A stretch of 64,000 bases of DNA. It comes from Winogradskyella schleiferi. GTDB taxonomy: Bacteria > Bacteroidota > Bacteroidia > Flavobacteriales > Flavobacteriaceae. The stretch lies in contig NZ_CP053351.1 in NCBI RefSeq assembly GCF_013394655.1, positions 2,386,501 through 2,450,500 of the forward strand, written 5' to 3'. Of this stretch, positions 54,633-64,000 are shown piece after piece. The translations under genes and the position numbers were made by a program. The first letter of the stretch is position 1. Each line of letters starts with the position of its first letter. The notes below the pieces were generated by a model. The model saw only the letters and a program-made list of their open reading frames with translations, searched no databases and was not told the DNA's origin.

Positions 54633-57600
54633 TTAATTAATAATTAATTTTTTAACTGTTGTTTTTCCTTGAGAACTCAATTCTACAAAATATGTACCCA
54701 AATCTAATTTTGAGGTTGCATCAATAGTGACTCTACGCCCTGCAGTAAATCCAGTTTCATTGTATAATCTAGCACCTAATACACTGTAAATTGTTACTTC
54801 TAAATCATCCATGCCTAATGGAATATTTAAATAAAATTTACCAATGTTTGTTGGGTTAGGATACAATAGGATTTCCTCCATATCTGAAGTGCCAACTGAT
54901 AAAGCCTCTACACTAAAGACTATCGTAAATCGGCTAGCGTCAATAGAACCAGAAATTTCTGAATCGATTGTATAATCATAATTAACGATACCACTTTGCG
55001 GAATTTGCGTATATGAATCCGTAAAGTTATCATATAAATATGCCGTTGCACCTTGCATAGAGATACCTTCTGCCACTATTGTATAGTTGGTATTTCTGTA
55101 GGTATTAATTTCCAATTGGATTTCTTCCTCATCCATTGGTGTCGCTCTACTTTCAATACTCAATAAAACATCGTTATTATTAGTTGCGAAATTCTCATCT
55201 AGGTTAGTAATATTTTGAGCGTCATTAGCATCAACAGTATTACTTCCTTCGGTGTCAAATAAAATCAATAAGCCATCTGTAGCCGTCTCGTTGTTAGCTA
55301 ATGCACTACTTTCGTATAACGATAAACGTAATTGCCCTTGGCTAGTCAAGTCACTTGATTCTCTAAATGTTGATGTTTCAAGTCCGGATGAATTTTTACT
55401 TGCTTGTGTAAAACTTACAGACGATACACCAGCTCCTGCTGTGTAAACCCAACCTGCTTGTCCTGCTTGTAAATACTGATTGGCATCAGAATCTCCTGAC
55501 GAAGCCGTACCAGAAGATGCAATTATAGCAGTATATGCTCCTCTTGCACCTAGGGTTGGATCCCAAACCCAGTAATAATTAGGACTTATATTTGTTGCAT
55601 TTGTCGTTAACACAACATTCATATCTACTTGAGACTGGAATGGATTACCAGCAGCAATGAATCTTTGTTCAGGTACATTGACTGAGATAGTTTTAGATCC
55701 TTCATTCTCTGCAGTTAACTCCCCTGTAGCACGTAATGTGGTTACAGACGGCGTTGCTTCATTATTTGTTAAATCCGTTGTTCTGTCACCTCTAATTAAG
55801 GTATGATACATAGTTCCTGGATATAAATTAGTGGCATTGGTGTTAGCCATTTGCACATAGTCATAAACCATATTATCAAATATATACATAGATGGATTAC
55901 CAGTTTCTGTTTCATCAAAGCCATTTATATTACCTACTGGTCCAGTAATATGGGTATCTAACTGCCAGTTCTCAGATATAGGAGTGCTTGTTGTTACAGG
56001 CGAACCTAATTGACGGTAAGCTCTTTTTGCAGGAATATATCGTTCTACCGTATAATCACCTACGAACATACCATTACCTGATCCTATATAAGCAGACCCT
56101 GAATCATCCGATTCAAAAGTAACTGTACCATCAGTATTATCAAAAACACCATCATTAGTAACCACAGCGTTTGGATTTACTGTTAACGAAGCTCCAGTTT
56201 CAACAATCACAGTCGAACATTCATCAATATAAAGATCTTGTCCATCCATTAATACAGGATAGTTAGATGATGATTCGATAAATACATTACCAGTGACCGA
56301 CAGTCCTGGTGCTAAGCCAGAAGCCCAGTTTCCTGCTTCGGTCCAATCTGAGTTAACGTTTCCTATCCAAACATAACTTTCTAAATCAGCACATGGATCT
56401 ACACCCTCACAAGTAATACTTAGGTCAAAATCGCCTGATCCTGATCCAAAGGCATGGACCAGCACAAAGTATTCTACTCCTGCTGTTGTAGGGATGGCAA
56501 GCTCTGACGAGAAATCTGAACAATTTGTACCATCATCATTTCCATCAATACAGGTTAAATCATCACAGACTCCAGTGAATACACTTATTTTAGTATCGAA
56601 GTTAGCCATATCGCAAGTACTAATTGTTGTTGTACCTTCAATACCAGTAAATGTATACCATACGCCATTGGCTGTATTAGAGATATTACAAGTTCCTACA
56701 TCATCAAAAGTAGCACCGGTTGTAGTTCCGCTTACTGTGTCTCCACAAGAAAGCACTTCAGCATTTGAACACAAGTCGTTATCTGGTACTGCTATTGGGT
56801 CTACACAAGTTACATTCATATCGATATTTCCTGTCGCACCACTGAAACCTTCAACTCTTACTAAGTAAGTAGATGATCCATCAGAAGTAAAGGTAACTGA
56901 TGATTGTAATCCACAGAAATCATCATTAAACACTAATTGACTTGCATCGTCACAAGGACCTGAGTAAACTGTAATATTCGTATCGAAATCAGAGTCACAT
57001 GTTTCTATAGTAACTTCTTCACCAGCAACTGTGCCAGTGAATGCATACCAAAGATCTATGTCTTCATTTCCGTCAGAATCTGTTGCTGCATCACTATTTC
57101 CCATGATGTTATCACCACAGGCAATAGCCTCTGCAACGTCACAAGCATCGTTATCTGGTCCAGGTAGTGGACATGTAAACGTGAATTCTCCTAAATCAGC
57201 GTCACATTCATCGTCTAATGCATCTACCATTAAGTTTACTGTATCACCACTGTTGTATGGTCCTGCTGTTACAGTACCTACTACTACTGGATATGTATTT
57301 GTTCCGTCACTAATCACAGTACCTGCGTCTCCAGCATCTGTAACATCAATTTCTACCGTAAACGTGCCTGTACCGTCTGGGTCACAGCTATCTACTACTG
57401 CTATATTTTCTATAGTTGGTGATACACACTCTGGCGCAGCCACACATGTAAGATCTAGTACAAACTCTGCAGTTCCTGAATAATCAAATATTCTCACTGT
57501 ATAGGTTCCAGCTGCTGGTGCATCTAAAGTAACTTCTTCAGGGCTACCACTATCACTGCACCCTAAACTTGTAAGGTCGACACATGGGCCTGAGTAAACG

Positions 57601-60320
57601 AAAATTACACCATCAAAAGCAAATCCTCCAGAAGCATCGTCTAAGCTAAGGGTATAGCTACTTGAGCCATCGGCATCGAATGTATAGAACAAGTCTTGTG
57701 CACTAGAGGATGTAAATCCACTACATTCTGCATCAAGACCAGAAGCCGTAGCATTTTCTGTGTTACCTGTAACGGTTACACCACATTCTAATGGCAATGC
57801 TCCTGCACAATCATCATTCTCTGGTGCTGGTGGAGGACATGTAAACGTGAATTCTCCTAAATCAGAGTCACAATCGTCGTCTGTTGCATCTACCGTTAAT
57901 GTTACAGTATCTCCACTATTGTAAGGTCCTGCTGACACAGTACCAGCTACTACTGGGAACGTATTTGTTCCGTCACTGATCACAGTACCTGCATCTCCGG
58001 CATCGGAAACTTCGATATCTACCGTGAATGTTCCTGTTCCGTCTTCATTACAATTGTCAACTACAGTTGTACTGTCTATTGTCGGTCCAACGCACTCTGG
58101 TGGAGCCACACATGTAAGATCTAGTGTGAACGCTGCAGTTCCTGAATAGTCAAATATCCTTACCGTATATGTTCCAGCGGCTGGTGTATCTAAAGTAACT
58201 TCTTCTGGGTTACCACCATCGCTACAACCTAAACTTGTAAGGTCCACACATGGCCCTGTATAAACAAAGACAACACCATCCAAACCAGTAGAACCAGTTG
58301 GTTGATCTAAGCTAACCGTATAACTACTAGTTCCATCTGCATCAAATGTGTAGAACAAATCCCTTCCGTCAGTGGAAGTAAAAGTACCACAAGTAGTATC
58401 AAGACCTGATGCCGTAGCACCTTCTGTAGTACCTGTAACGGTTACACCACATTCCAATGGAAGCGCACCTGCACATAAATCATTATCTGGTAATGGTGGA
58501 GGACATGTAAATGTAAAATTCCCTAAGTCAGAGTCACAATCGTCGTCTGTTGCATCTACCGTTAATGTTACAGTATCTCCACTGTTGTAAGGTCCTGCTG
58601 ACACAGTACCCGCTACTACTGGGAACGTATTTGTTCCGTCACTTATCACAGTACCTGCATCTCCGGCATCTGACACTACGACATCTACCGTGAATGTTCC
58701 TGTTCCATCAATACAGCTATCTACTACCGTTATATTGTCTATTGTCGGAGGTGTACACGTTGGTATTTCAGCACATGTTAAGGTGACATCTATTGTACCA
58801 GTTGTTGTACTTGTTCCACTGTAATGTGCAATATAAACTAAATACGTTTCATCTAGTGTTGATGCAAACGTGTGCGTTTCAGCTCCCAAAGAACTATCAT
58901 CACAAATAATATTAGTTAAATCTCCACAAACTCCGCTTGATATTGCCATTTCATGATCGAAGCTAGCTTCTGACGTCAACGTCATATCTCCTCCTGTTCC
59001 TGTGAAAGTAAACCAAATTCCATTTGCTCCCATTGTACAAGCACCTCCTTCTTGAGTACCTGTAGAACCAACCGACGTTGCATTGATTGTTTCACCACAA
59101 GCTATTGTAGTAGCATCTATACATGCATCATTGTCTGGTGCTGGTGGAGGACATGTAAATGTGAATTCCCCTAAGTCAGCATCACAATCATCATCTAACG
59201 CATCTACCATTAAGTTTACTGTATCTCCACTGTTGTATGGTCCTGCTGTTACGGTACCTGCTACTATTGGGAAGGTATTTGTTCCGTCACTGATCACTGT
59301 TCCTGCATCTCCGGCATCTGATACTACGATATCAACTGTGAATGTTCCCGTTCCGTCTTCATTACAATTGTCAACTACAGTTGAACTGTCTATTGTCGGT
59401 CCAGCGCACTCTGGTGGTGCTGCACAAGTTACCGCCAAAGTATAGTCGCCTGAAGCGCCTGTTCCATTAAAAGTACTAAAGAAGCCTTCTACTAATATGA
59501 GGTACGTTGTGGCGCCATCTGAGGTAAAGGTTATCTCTGATTGTAAGCTACATGAATCATCGTTTGAAAATAACTCTGTTCCATCACAAGCGTCAAAGAT
59601 GCGCATTAAAGTATCGAATGATGATCCGCACAAACTTGCCGTGATCTCTTCACCATTAGCAGTACCTGCCAATGAATAGAAAACATCCGAGGCACCGTTA
59701 CCAGCAGTATCCGTTGCACTTAAAGTTGAGCCCGTTACGGTATCACCACATGCAATTGCAGCAGCTTCCGCACAAGTATCGTTATCTGGTGCTGGTTGCA
59801 ATACATTAAATTCTAATGTCCAATCAAAAGGACCTTCCTCCCACTCATTTGACCATTCTATGTAGTAAACTTGACCCGAAAGTACTGGGTAACCAAGAAT
59901 TTCAGAAGCGTAAAAATCCCCAGATCCTAAGTCACATGAATCATCATTATTAATGACATCAGTCAATGATCCACATGTTCCAGTTCCAATACTTAAATCA
60001 GTATCAGCACCACCGAAACATGAACTAACATTAATGGTACCATCTCCAGGTGCTGTATAAGCAAACCACGCTGAATCAGGACCACCACCCATTTCTCCAC
60101 TTCCTGTTCCTGGCGTAATAGCTGTACCAGATTGGGGTCCTGCTGAAATAGGTACGGCAGAGGCACAATCGTCTTGTGCAAAACCTTGCCAAAAAAAGGC
60201 AAGCATCACAAACATTAACAAACATGATATACCCTTCCGTGAGGGATGAAGAATGTCGTTATTCAAAATTGAAAAATAAAATTTGTTGGATCGGGTGCGA
60301 AGAGTTGGTTTTCCAGTCAT
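54633..60320 (-). CDS. Giant T9SS-secreted repeat protein (putative adhesin)
   Basis: 1895 residues. An extended N-terminal signal peptide (to about residue 49) ends FFWQGFAQDD. Then come seven PPC/CUB-like beta domains opening with (P)-x-ND-x-C-x(2)-A (about 49-300, 390-520, 607-740, 827-965, 1047-1305). Four copies of an 85-residue domain with GTGTFTVDI and DAGDAGTVISDGTN (about 303-390, 523-607, 743-827, 968-1047) alternate with them. Residues about 1310-1815 form a region common before T9SS tails (YVWIGNVNSDWTEAGNW). The type A sorting domain (about 1815-1895) opens ILLYPNPTN and ends TTVKKLIIN. It is exported by the type IX system and attached to the surface or released. It is probably an adhesin or matrix protein. 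It leads the exosortase operon. Confidence 0.93.
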   Translation of the reverse strand: MTGKPTLRTRSNKFYFSILNNDILHPSRKGISCLLMFVMLAFFWQGFAQDDCASAVPISAGPQSGTAITPGTGSGEMGGGPDSAWFAYTAPGDGTINVSSCFGGADTDLSIGTGTCGSLTDVINNDDSCDLGSGDFYASEILGYPVLSGQVYYIEWSNEWEEGPFDWTLEFNVLQPAPDNDTCAEAAAIACGDTVTGSTLSATDTAGNGASDVFYSLAGTANGEEITASLCGSSFDTLMRIFDACDGTELFSNDDSCSLQSEITFTSDGATTYLILVEGFFSTFNGTGASGDYTLAVTCAAPPECAGPTIDSSTVVDNCNEDGTGTFTVDIVVSDAGDAGTVISDGTNTFPIVAGTVTAGPYNSGDTVNLMVDALDDDCDADLGEFTFTCPPPAPDNDACIDATTIACGETINATSVGSTGTQEGGACTMGANGIWFTFTGTGGDMTLTSEASFDHEMAISSGVCGDLTNIICDDSSLGAETHTFASTLDETYLVYIAHYSGTSTTTGTIDVTLTCAEIPTCTPPTIDNITVVDSCIDGTGTFTVDVVVSDAGDAGTVISDGTNTFPVVAGTVSAGPYNSGDTVTLTVDATDDDCDSDLGNFTFTCPPPLPDNDLCAGALPLECGVTVTGTTEGATASGLDTTCGTFTSTDGRDLFYTFDADGTSSYTVSLDQPTGSTGLDGVVFVYTGPCVDLTSLGCSDGGNPEEVTLDTPAAGTYTVRIFDYSGTAAFTLDLTCVAPPECVGPTIDSTTVVDNCNEDGTGTFTVDIEVSDAGDAGTVISDGTNTFPVVAGTVSAGPYNSGDTVTLTVDATDDDCDSDLGEFTFTCPPPAPENDDCAGALPLECGVTVTGNTENATASGLDAECSGFTSSSAQDLFYTFDADGSSSYTLSLDDASGGFAFDGVIFVYSGPCVDLTSLGCSDSGSPEEVTLDAPAAGTYTVRIFDYSGTAEFVLDLTCVAAPECVSPTIENIAVVDSCDPDGTGTFTVEIDVTDAGDAGTVISDGTNTYPVVVGTVTAGPYNSGDTVNLMVDALDDECDADLGEFTFTCPLPGPDNDACDVAEAIACGDNIMGNSDAATDSDGNEDIDLWYAFTGTVAGEEVTIETCDSDFDTNITVYSGPCDDASQLVFNDDFCGLQSSVTFTSDGSSTYLVRVEGFSGATGNIDMNVTCVDPIAVPDNDLCSNAEVLSCGDTVSGTTTGATFDDVGTCNISNTANGVWYTFTGIEGTTTISTCDMANFDTKISVFTGVCDDLTCIDGNDDGTNCSDFSSELAIPTTAGVEYFVLVHAFGSGSGDFDLSITCEGVDPCADLESYVWIGNVNSDWTEAGNWASGLAPGLSVTGNVFIESSSNYPVLMDGQDLYIDECSTVIVETGASLTVNPNAVVTNDGVFDNTDGTVTFESDDSGSAYIGSGNGMFVGDYTVERYIPAKRAYRQLGSPVTTSTPISENWQLDTHITGPVGNINGFDETETGNPSMYIFDNMVYDYVQMANTNATNLYPGTMYHTLIRGDRTTDLTNNEATPSVTTLRATGELTAENEGSKTISVNVPEQRFIAAGNPFQSQVDMNVVLTTNATNISPNYYWVWDPTLGARGAYTAIIASSGTASSGDSDANQYLQAGQAGWVYTAGAGVSSVSFTQASKNSSGLETSTFRESSDLTSQGQLRLSLYESSALANNETATDGLLILFDTEGSNTVDANDAQNITNLDENFATNNNDVLLSIESRATPMDEEEIQLEINTYRNTNYTIVAEGISMQGATAYLYDNFTDSYTQIPQSGIVNYDYTIDSEISGSIDASRFTIVFSVEALSVGTSDMEEILLYPNPTNIGKFYLNIPLGMDDLEVTIYSVLGARLYNETGFTAGRRVTIDATSKLDLGTYFVELSSQGKTTVKKLIIN
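57160..59420 (-). repeat. Long direct repeats inside the giant surface-protein gene
   Basis: Four copies of a roughly 260-bp unit (near 57170, 57840, 58500 and 59150) recur at about 660-bp steps. Parts are nearly identical, for example a run of more than 50 bases shared around 57868 and 58528. The intervening domains near 57433-57838 and 58092-58497 are also close copies. Confidence 0.85.
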
Positions 60321-61126
60321 TGATCTTTAAGTTTTTATTTGTTAAACATTATCATAACAAAAAAAGAATCAACAGGAATTTAGACGAATAATCAATTAAT
60401 GATATTCAATTCTAAAACTGCAACGTTAAGGTAGGAATCGGGCGATAAATTCTGCTATTAATCAATCGCTGATAAATGAATGTGTTAAAAATAGTCAAAA
60501 AAAAATGTTAAAAACAAATAATTCCTCAATAAAATCGACGAAATACAAATATATCGGTATAAAAATTGCAAAAAAATGCCAAAAATTGATTTAAAGGCGG
60601 CTCAATAAAAATGCTTTGAACAATTAAGTCACTTGTAGTGAAGAGCACATATTTAACTATTTACAAGTTTTATTTATTGATCGATTCAACTTTTTAATCG
60701 CATTTGTGGCTTCAATTAAGAATTCTATAGCAATTTCGGATAATAAAAACGTGTATATAAATAATCTTTCAACTGACTTAAACAGAAAACAGATTTTTTA
60801 TGGATTATTACTACTACAAAAGGCAATTGTTTGTTTACTTTTTTATAATGCTACGAGTTAGTGAAAAATAAACTGATGAAATAAGCACATACGCACAATT
60901 CCATATAATAATTTATTGCTAGTTCTAGCCTAATTACTGGAACCTATATGGGTTTTAGAATGAAAACTGTTGAAGACAAATAGCGATTAGCTTTTAATTC
61001 GTTTATAGTTTGTTGAAAAACACCTATACTCCACATTTATTTGTTCCCCAAAAATTTTACTGAACTTGACTTTATAAAATGAAAACCCTAACTTAGAAAA
61101 TTAGCGTTCTACAAGTTTCATAAATA
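60321..61126. other. 806-bp AT-rich intergenic region upstream of the giant gene
   Basis: No convincing gene or RNA. It separates divergent genes, so both promoters must lie here. A minus-strand TAnnTTTG-like box (CAAATATA on the plus strand, 60546-60553) is present but lacks a TTG at 19 bp. The length suggests a long leader or complex control. Confidence 0.4.
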
Positions 61127-62014
61127 TTGAATCATATAAAGCAAAGTCCAATCAATCTCATAGAATCCCATAACGTTCCCAACATCAAAATTCCCATGAG
61201 ACTTCAAGAATATGGTGTTGGTATTTTTGATGCTTATCCCACAAAATCAGCTTTAAAGAAAGCCCTCAAGAAAAACTATATTACAGTTAATGGAATTGTG
61301 GCTACTTCAGCAACATATATAAATGGTGGCGAATCGATAACTTTGACCGTTCCTGAAAACACAACTTCTATAAAAAGATTCAACCTCAAACTACAACTAT
61401 TATTTGAGGATGATTATCTGGCAGTAATCCACAAGCCTGCCGGTATTTTGGTTAGTGGCAATCATTTTAGAACTATTACCAATGCGCTTGTTCATAATTT
61501 ACAACGGAGTTCTTCTCCAGATGCCACAAAACCACAACCCGTTCATCGTTTGGATTTTGCAACCACAGGTGTCTTACTTGTTGGAAAAACAAATGGCGCC
61601 ATAAGAGCTTTAAACAAACAATTTGAAAATAAGGACATTGAAAAAACCTACTTTGCGGTAACTATTGGAAAGATGAACAGAAAAGGTACTTTAATTTCGG
61701 ATATTGATAATAAGCCTTCTAAATCAATTTATAAAGTTGAAAAAACAGTCTTATCAAAACGGTTTGGTCAATTAAATTTGGTAAAGTTAAGACCATTCAC
61801 AGGACGCAGACATCAACTACGGATTCATCTATCTGAAATAGGGAACCCAATTTTAGGTGATAAGGATTATGGCATAGAACCTTTAATTTTAAACGGAAAA
61901 GGAATGTATTTGCATGCTTGTTCTTTAAAGTTTAGACATCCATTTTTAAATGAAGCCGTTGAAATAAGAAGTGAATTACCCAAAAAATTTAATAAGTTAT
62001 TTAGTCCTAAATAG
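61127..62014 (+). CDS. RluA family pseudouridine synthase
   Basis: 295 residues from a TTG at 61127; the first ATG (61196) would begin MRLQEYGVG at the S4 domain. The upstream residues (ESHNVPNIKIPMRLQEY) look conserved, so I prefer the TTG. The N-terminal S4 RNA-binding region is followed by the catalytic HRLDFATTG (Asp), RPFTGRRHQLRIHL and GDKDYG. It makes pseudouridine in rRNA or tRNA; the target site is unknown. Confidence 0.88.
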   Translation: MNHIKQSPINLIESHNVPNIKIPMRLQEYGVGIFDAYPTKSALKKALKKNYITVNGIVATSATYINGGESITLTVPENTTSIKRFNLKLQLLFEDDYLAVIHKPAGILVSGNHFRTITNALVHNLQRSSSPDATKPQPVHRLDFATTGVLLVGKTNGAIRALNKQFENKDIEKTYFAVTIGKMNRKGTLISDIDNKPSKSIYKVEKTVLSKRFGQLNLVKLRPFTGRRHQLRIHLSEIGNPILGDKDYGIEPLILNGKGMYLHACSLKFRHPFLNEAVEIRSELPKKFNKLFSPK

Positions 62015-62184
62015 TAGTATAATATACCAGGAGTCATTACTTGACTTAGTAAAATTAAATTTCTAGTTTTGTTTATTATTACTGTAATCGTATCAGTTAT
62101 GTCAGACATAATTCAATAAATGGAACCCCTATTAATTAAAGCGTACTACGATTCAGTAACAAGTCAGTACGAGAATAACTTCAA

Positions 62185-62775
62185 ATGAAAAAAATCTTTA
62201 TCATTCTTTTTTTGACCAATATCAGTCTGTCATTTGGTCAAATTTCCACGAAACAATATCAAACCGGTATTTTTGAAACCTATGATAATTTTCTAAAAAA
62301 TGAAATTAAGTTACAAGACACTATTACGGCAAAACAGAACCGTAATAAATTAAGTACATCTTTTAGACTGAAGAATAGTAACGGTAAAAAAATTAAAGAT
62401 TCCTTTGCCATTTTTGATGGTAACCACTTATACTTTAGAGCGAATTCAATACAGCAGCACTTTACAAATAAAATAAATGACAGCTATAAGATAGACAAAG
62501 CTGGGTATTTTAGAGTCCTTTTAAGTAATGATAATTATTTTTATTTTGAAAGCTTTTTTCAATGTAGAAGCGATGCTTCAAATCACAGAATTGGATCGAA
62601 TTATCGAGCAGGTATTATATATGACATTTCAAAAGGAAAATTCACTGTTTTTTATACCATAGAGGATTTGAAAAAATTTTTAGAGGAAGCGCTGAATATT
62701 AAAGTAAGCTATGACGATAGTGATAGATTAAGTCTGCAGATGGTGAGGTATGCTATGGAAGACTTATTTAAGTAG
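62185..62775 (+). CDS. Exported hypothetical protein
   Basis: 196 residues with signal peptide MKKIFIILFLTNISLSFGQ. The mature part is mixed alpha/beta with LKNSNGKKIKDSFAIFDGNHLYFRAN and a Phe/Tyr-rich stretch near residue 120. I do not recognise the family. It is probably periplasmic. It is convergent with the glycosyltransferase at the right edge, with 19 bp between stops. Confidence 0.7.
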   Translation: MKKIFIILFLTNISLSFGQISTKQYQTGIFETYDNFLKNEIKLQDTITAKQNRNKLSTSFRLKNSNGKKIKDSFAIFDGNHLYFRANSIQQHFTNKINDSYKIDKAGYFRVLLSNDNYFYFESFFQCRSDASNHRIGSNYRAGIIYDISKGKFTVFYTIEDLKKFLEEALNIKVSYDDSDRLSLQMVRYAMEDLFK

Positions 62776-62794
62776 CTATACGTAAATCCTAAAA

Positions 62795-64000
62795 TTACCT
62801 ATTCTTTTCCTCAATCCACTTACTCATATATTTTGTACTTTGCATACTTTGATACATTAATAACTGACCAATAAAGTTATTTTCACGACATGCATTTAAA
62901 TTATTTGAAAGTTCCGCTATTATTTTAGCAAAATCAGATTCAAAATTTGTTTTATCAAAACGTTGGCTCAAAACTTCAAAGCCAATTTGTTGTTTTTGTT
63001 CCCAGATTTCAGAATTTTTATACAACAAAATGACTTTCTCAACAAAAGCCTCAGCATCAACTTTCACAAATCCATTAGTTTCCAATTCACCAAACATTCC
63101 TTCTGCCGCAATATCAGACATTACGCAAGGTGTTCCATTTTGCATAGCATCAATCAATTTACCTTTCAATCCTGCACCAAATCGTAAAGGAGCCAAGCAC
63201 ACTTTTGCGTTTTGCATCACTTCGTTCAGATCTTCCACATAGCCTTTGATCAAAAAGCCTTCATTTTTATTGTTGAGTTGCAATACTTTTTGAGACTCAT
63301 AAGCGCCATAAATATGTAATTCTGCTTTCGGTAATTGCTGTCTTATCAATGGCCAAATGGTTTGTTTTAAATATAAAACGGCATCATAATTTGGAGCGTG
63401 TAAAAAATTACCAATAGTTATGAAATGTCGACGTGCTTTAAAATTCGGCAGTTGTTTTATGTCATCTTCAGAAATGGCATTCAGCAAAAACGGCAAATAA
63501 TAAAGTAAGTTTTTATCGATTTTAAACTGACTTATTAAAATATCCATTTCAGCTTCAGAAATGATTAAGCTTAAATCGCAACGATACATACTTGCAATTT
63601 CGCGTTTAGTAATAGCGTTCTGCAAGTGTTTTATTGAAACATCTTCATTTTGTTTCAAAGCCACTTCCCTAGCCTTCCGTAACCCATGAAAATCTTCGGT
63701 ATCTAAAATTCTTAGCGCATTAGGACATTGCTCTGCTACGCGCCAACCATATTGTTCCTCGGTCATAAAGCGATCAAACAACACGGCTTTTGGCTGTAAG
63801 TCTCTGATAAATGCATCGAAAGAGGAATCATTTAAAAGAATAGGTCGTGTTTCTACATCAATACTGCTTAAATCATAGGTATTTGCTGAAGTTTTAGCAG
63901 CCGAAGAAAACGTAATGGCATAGCCTTGATTCTGAAATTGTTCTACCAACTGAAGCATGCGACTACCAGCTGCCGAGCTTTTAGGCTCTGGCCAAACAAA
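62795..64000 (-). CDS. Glycosyltransferase family 4-like, 5' end outside the window
   Basis: The frame stays open to base 64000. The residues at the edge (VWPEPKSSAAGSRMLQLVE) belong to the N-terminal domain, so the Met at 63958 is internal. The C-terminal GT-B domain shows APNYDAVLYLK, the LHIYGAYE stretch and donor-site APLRFGAGLKGKLIDAMQNGTPCVMSDIAAEGM, with its acidic residues replaced by a Gly-Lys pattern typical of this group. It would transfer a sugar in surface glycan synthesis. Substrate unknown. Confidence 0.85.
   Translation of the reverse strand, partial: FVWPEPKSSAAGSRMLQLVEQFQNQGYAITFSSAAKTSANTYDLSSIDVETRPILLNDSSFDAFIRDLQPKAVLFDRFMTEEQYGWRVAEQCPNALRILDTEDFHGLRKAREVALKQNEDVSIKHLQNAITKREIASMYRCDLSLIISEAEMDILISQFKIDKNLLYYLPFLLNAISEDDIKQLPNFKARRHFITIGNFLHAPNYDAVLYLKQTIWPLIRQQLPKAELHIYGAYESQKVLQLNNKNEGFLIKGYVEDLNEVMQNAKVCLAPLRFGAGLKGKLIDAMQNGTPCVMSDIAAEGMFGELETNGFVKVDAEAFVEKVILLYKNSEIWEQKQQIGFEVLSQRFDKTNFESDFAKIIAELSNNLNACRENNFIGQLLMYQSMQSTKYMSKWIEEKNR

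Noticed and set aside
57160-59420. Regularly spaced repeats as a possible CRISPR array
   Set aside because: The spacing is about 660 bp, the repeats are long and coding, and one continuous frame runs through them. They are protein domain repeats.
60321-61126. A hidden RNA gene or tRNA upstream of the giant protein
   Set aside because: I could not find a cloverleaf, a strong terminator or a conserved element; only AT-rich sequence is visible.

Overview
The window looks like a chromosomal segment from a marine-type member of the Flavobacteriaceae (Bacteroidota). The DNA is AT-rich. The best promoter fits the Bacteroidota form (TTG-19 bp-TAnnTTTG). The gene content is characteristic: a type IX secretion C-terminal sorting domain, a CarboxypepD_reg/outer-membrane beta-barrel receptor, a YfhO membrane protein, tandem DUF3857 proteins and small dispersed hairpin repeats. 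I see no rRNA, tRNA, CRISPR array, insertion sequence or prophage.

Layout. 1-1845: two related exported proteins, the second with an Arg/Thr/Asn-rich tail. 2173-8076 (minus): an envelope polysaccharide group (flippase, GT4 glycosyltransferase, YfhO, DUF4834). 8226-12954: a beta-barrel protein and a GNAT-fold acyltransferase convergent with an alpha-oxoamine synthase and a cysteine-synthase-like enzyme. Together these look like a sulfonolipid (capnine-type) biosynthesis locus. 13003-25211: housekeeping and surface genes (oligopeptidase B, YbaB, lipoprotein, two GT2 enzymes, threonine aldolase, prfB with its programmed frameshift, ArsC-like protein, outer-membrane receptor).

25371-46450 is a two-carbon metabolism region. 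It holds isocitrate lyase and malate synthase with a divergent ScfR/RamB-like regulator, an alcohol dehydrogenase, acetyl-CoA synthetase, DUF779, an aldehyde dehydrogenase with a divergent AraC regulator, and a two-subunit sodium:solute symporter with an alanine/glycine symporter. The genes could take ethanol through acetaldehyde and acetate to acetyl-CoA and the glyoxylate shunt. A class III-type sirtuin at 52.5 kb could deacylate acetyl-CoA synthetase.

46.8-53.4 kb holds a DEAD-box helicase behind a structured leader and several small genes. Three genes here are broken: an SDR with a frameshifted start, a SpoU-type RNA methyltransferase split by a frameshift, and an XRE regulator remnant. 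53.4-60.3 kb (minus) is the most unusual part. A 1895-residue repeat-rich T9SS surface protein is followed, in an apparent operon, by a 69-residue PID-CTERM-like protein, an exosortase-family transpeptidase and a small membrane protein. The window ends with an RluA pseudouridine synthase, an exported hypothetical protein and a glycosyltransferase cut by the right edge.
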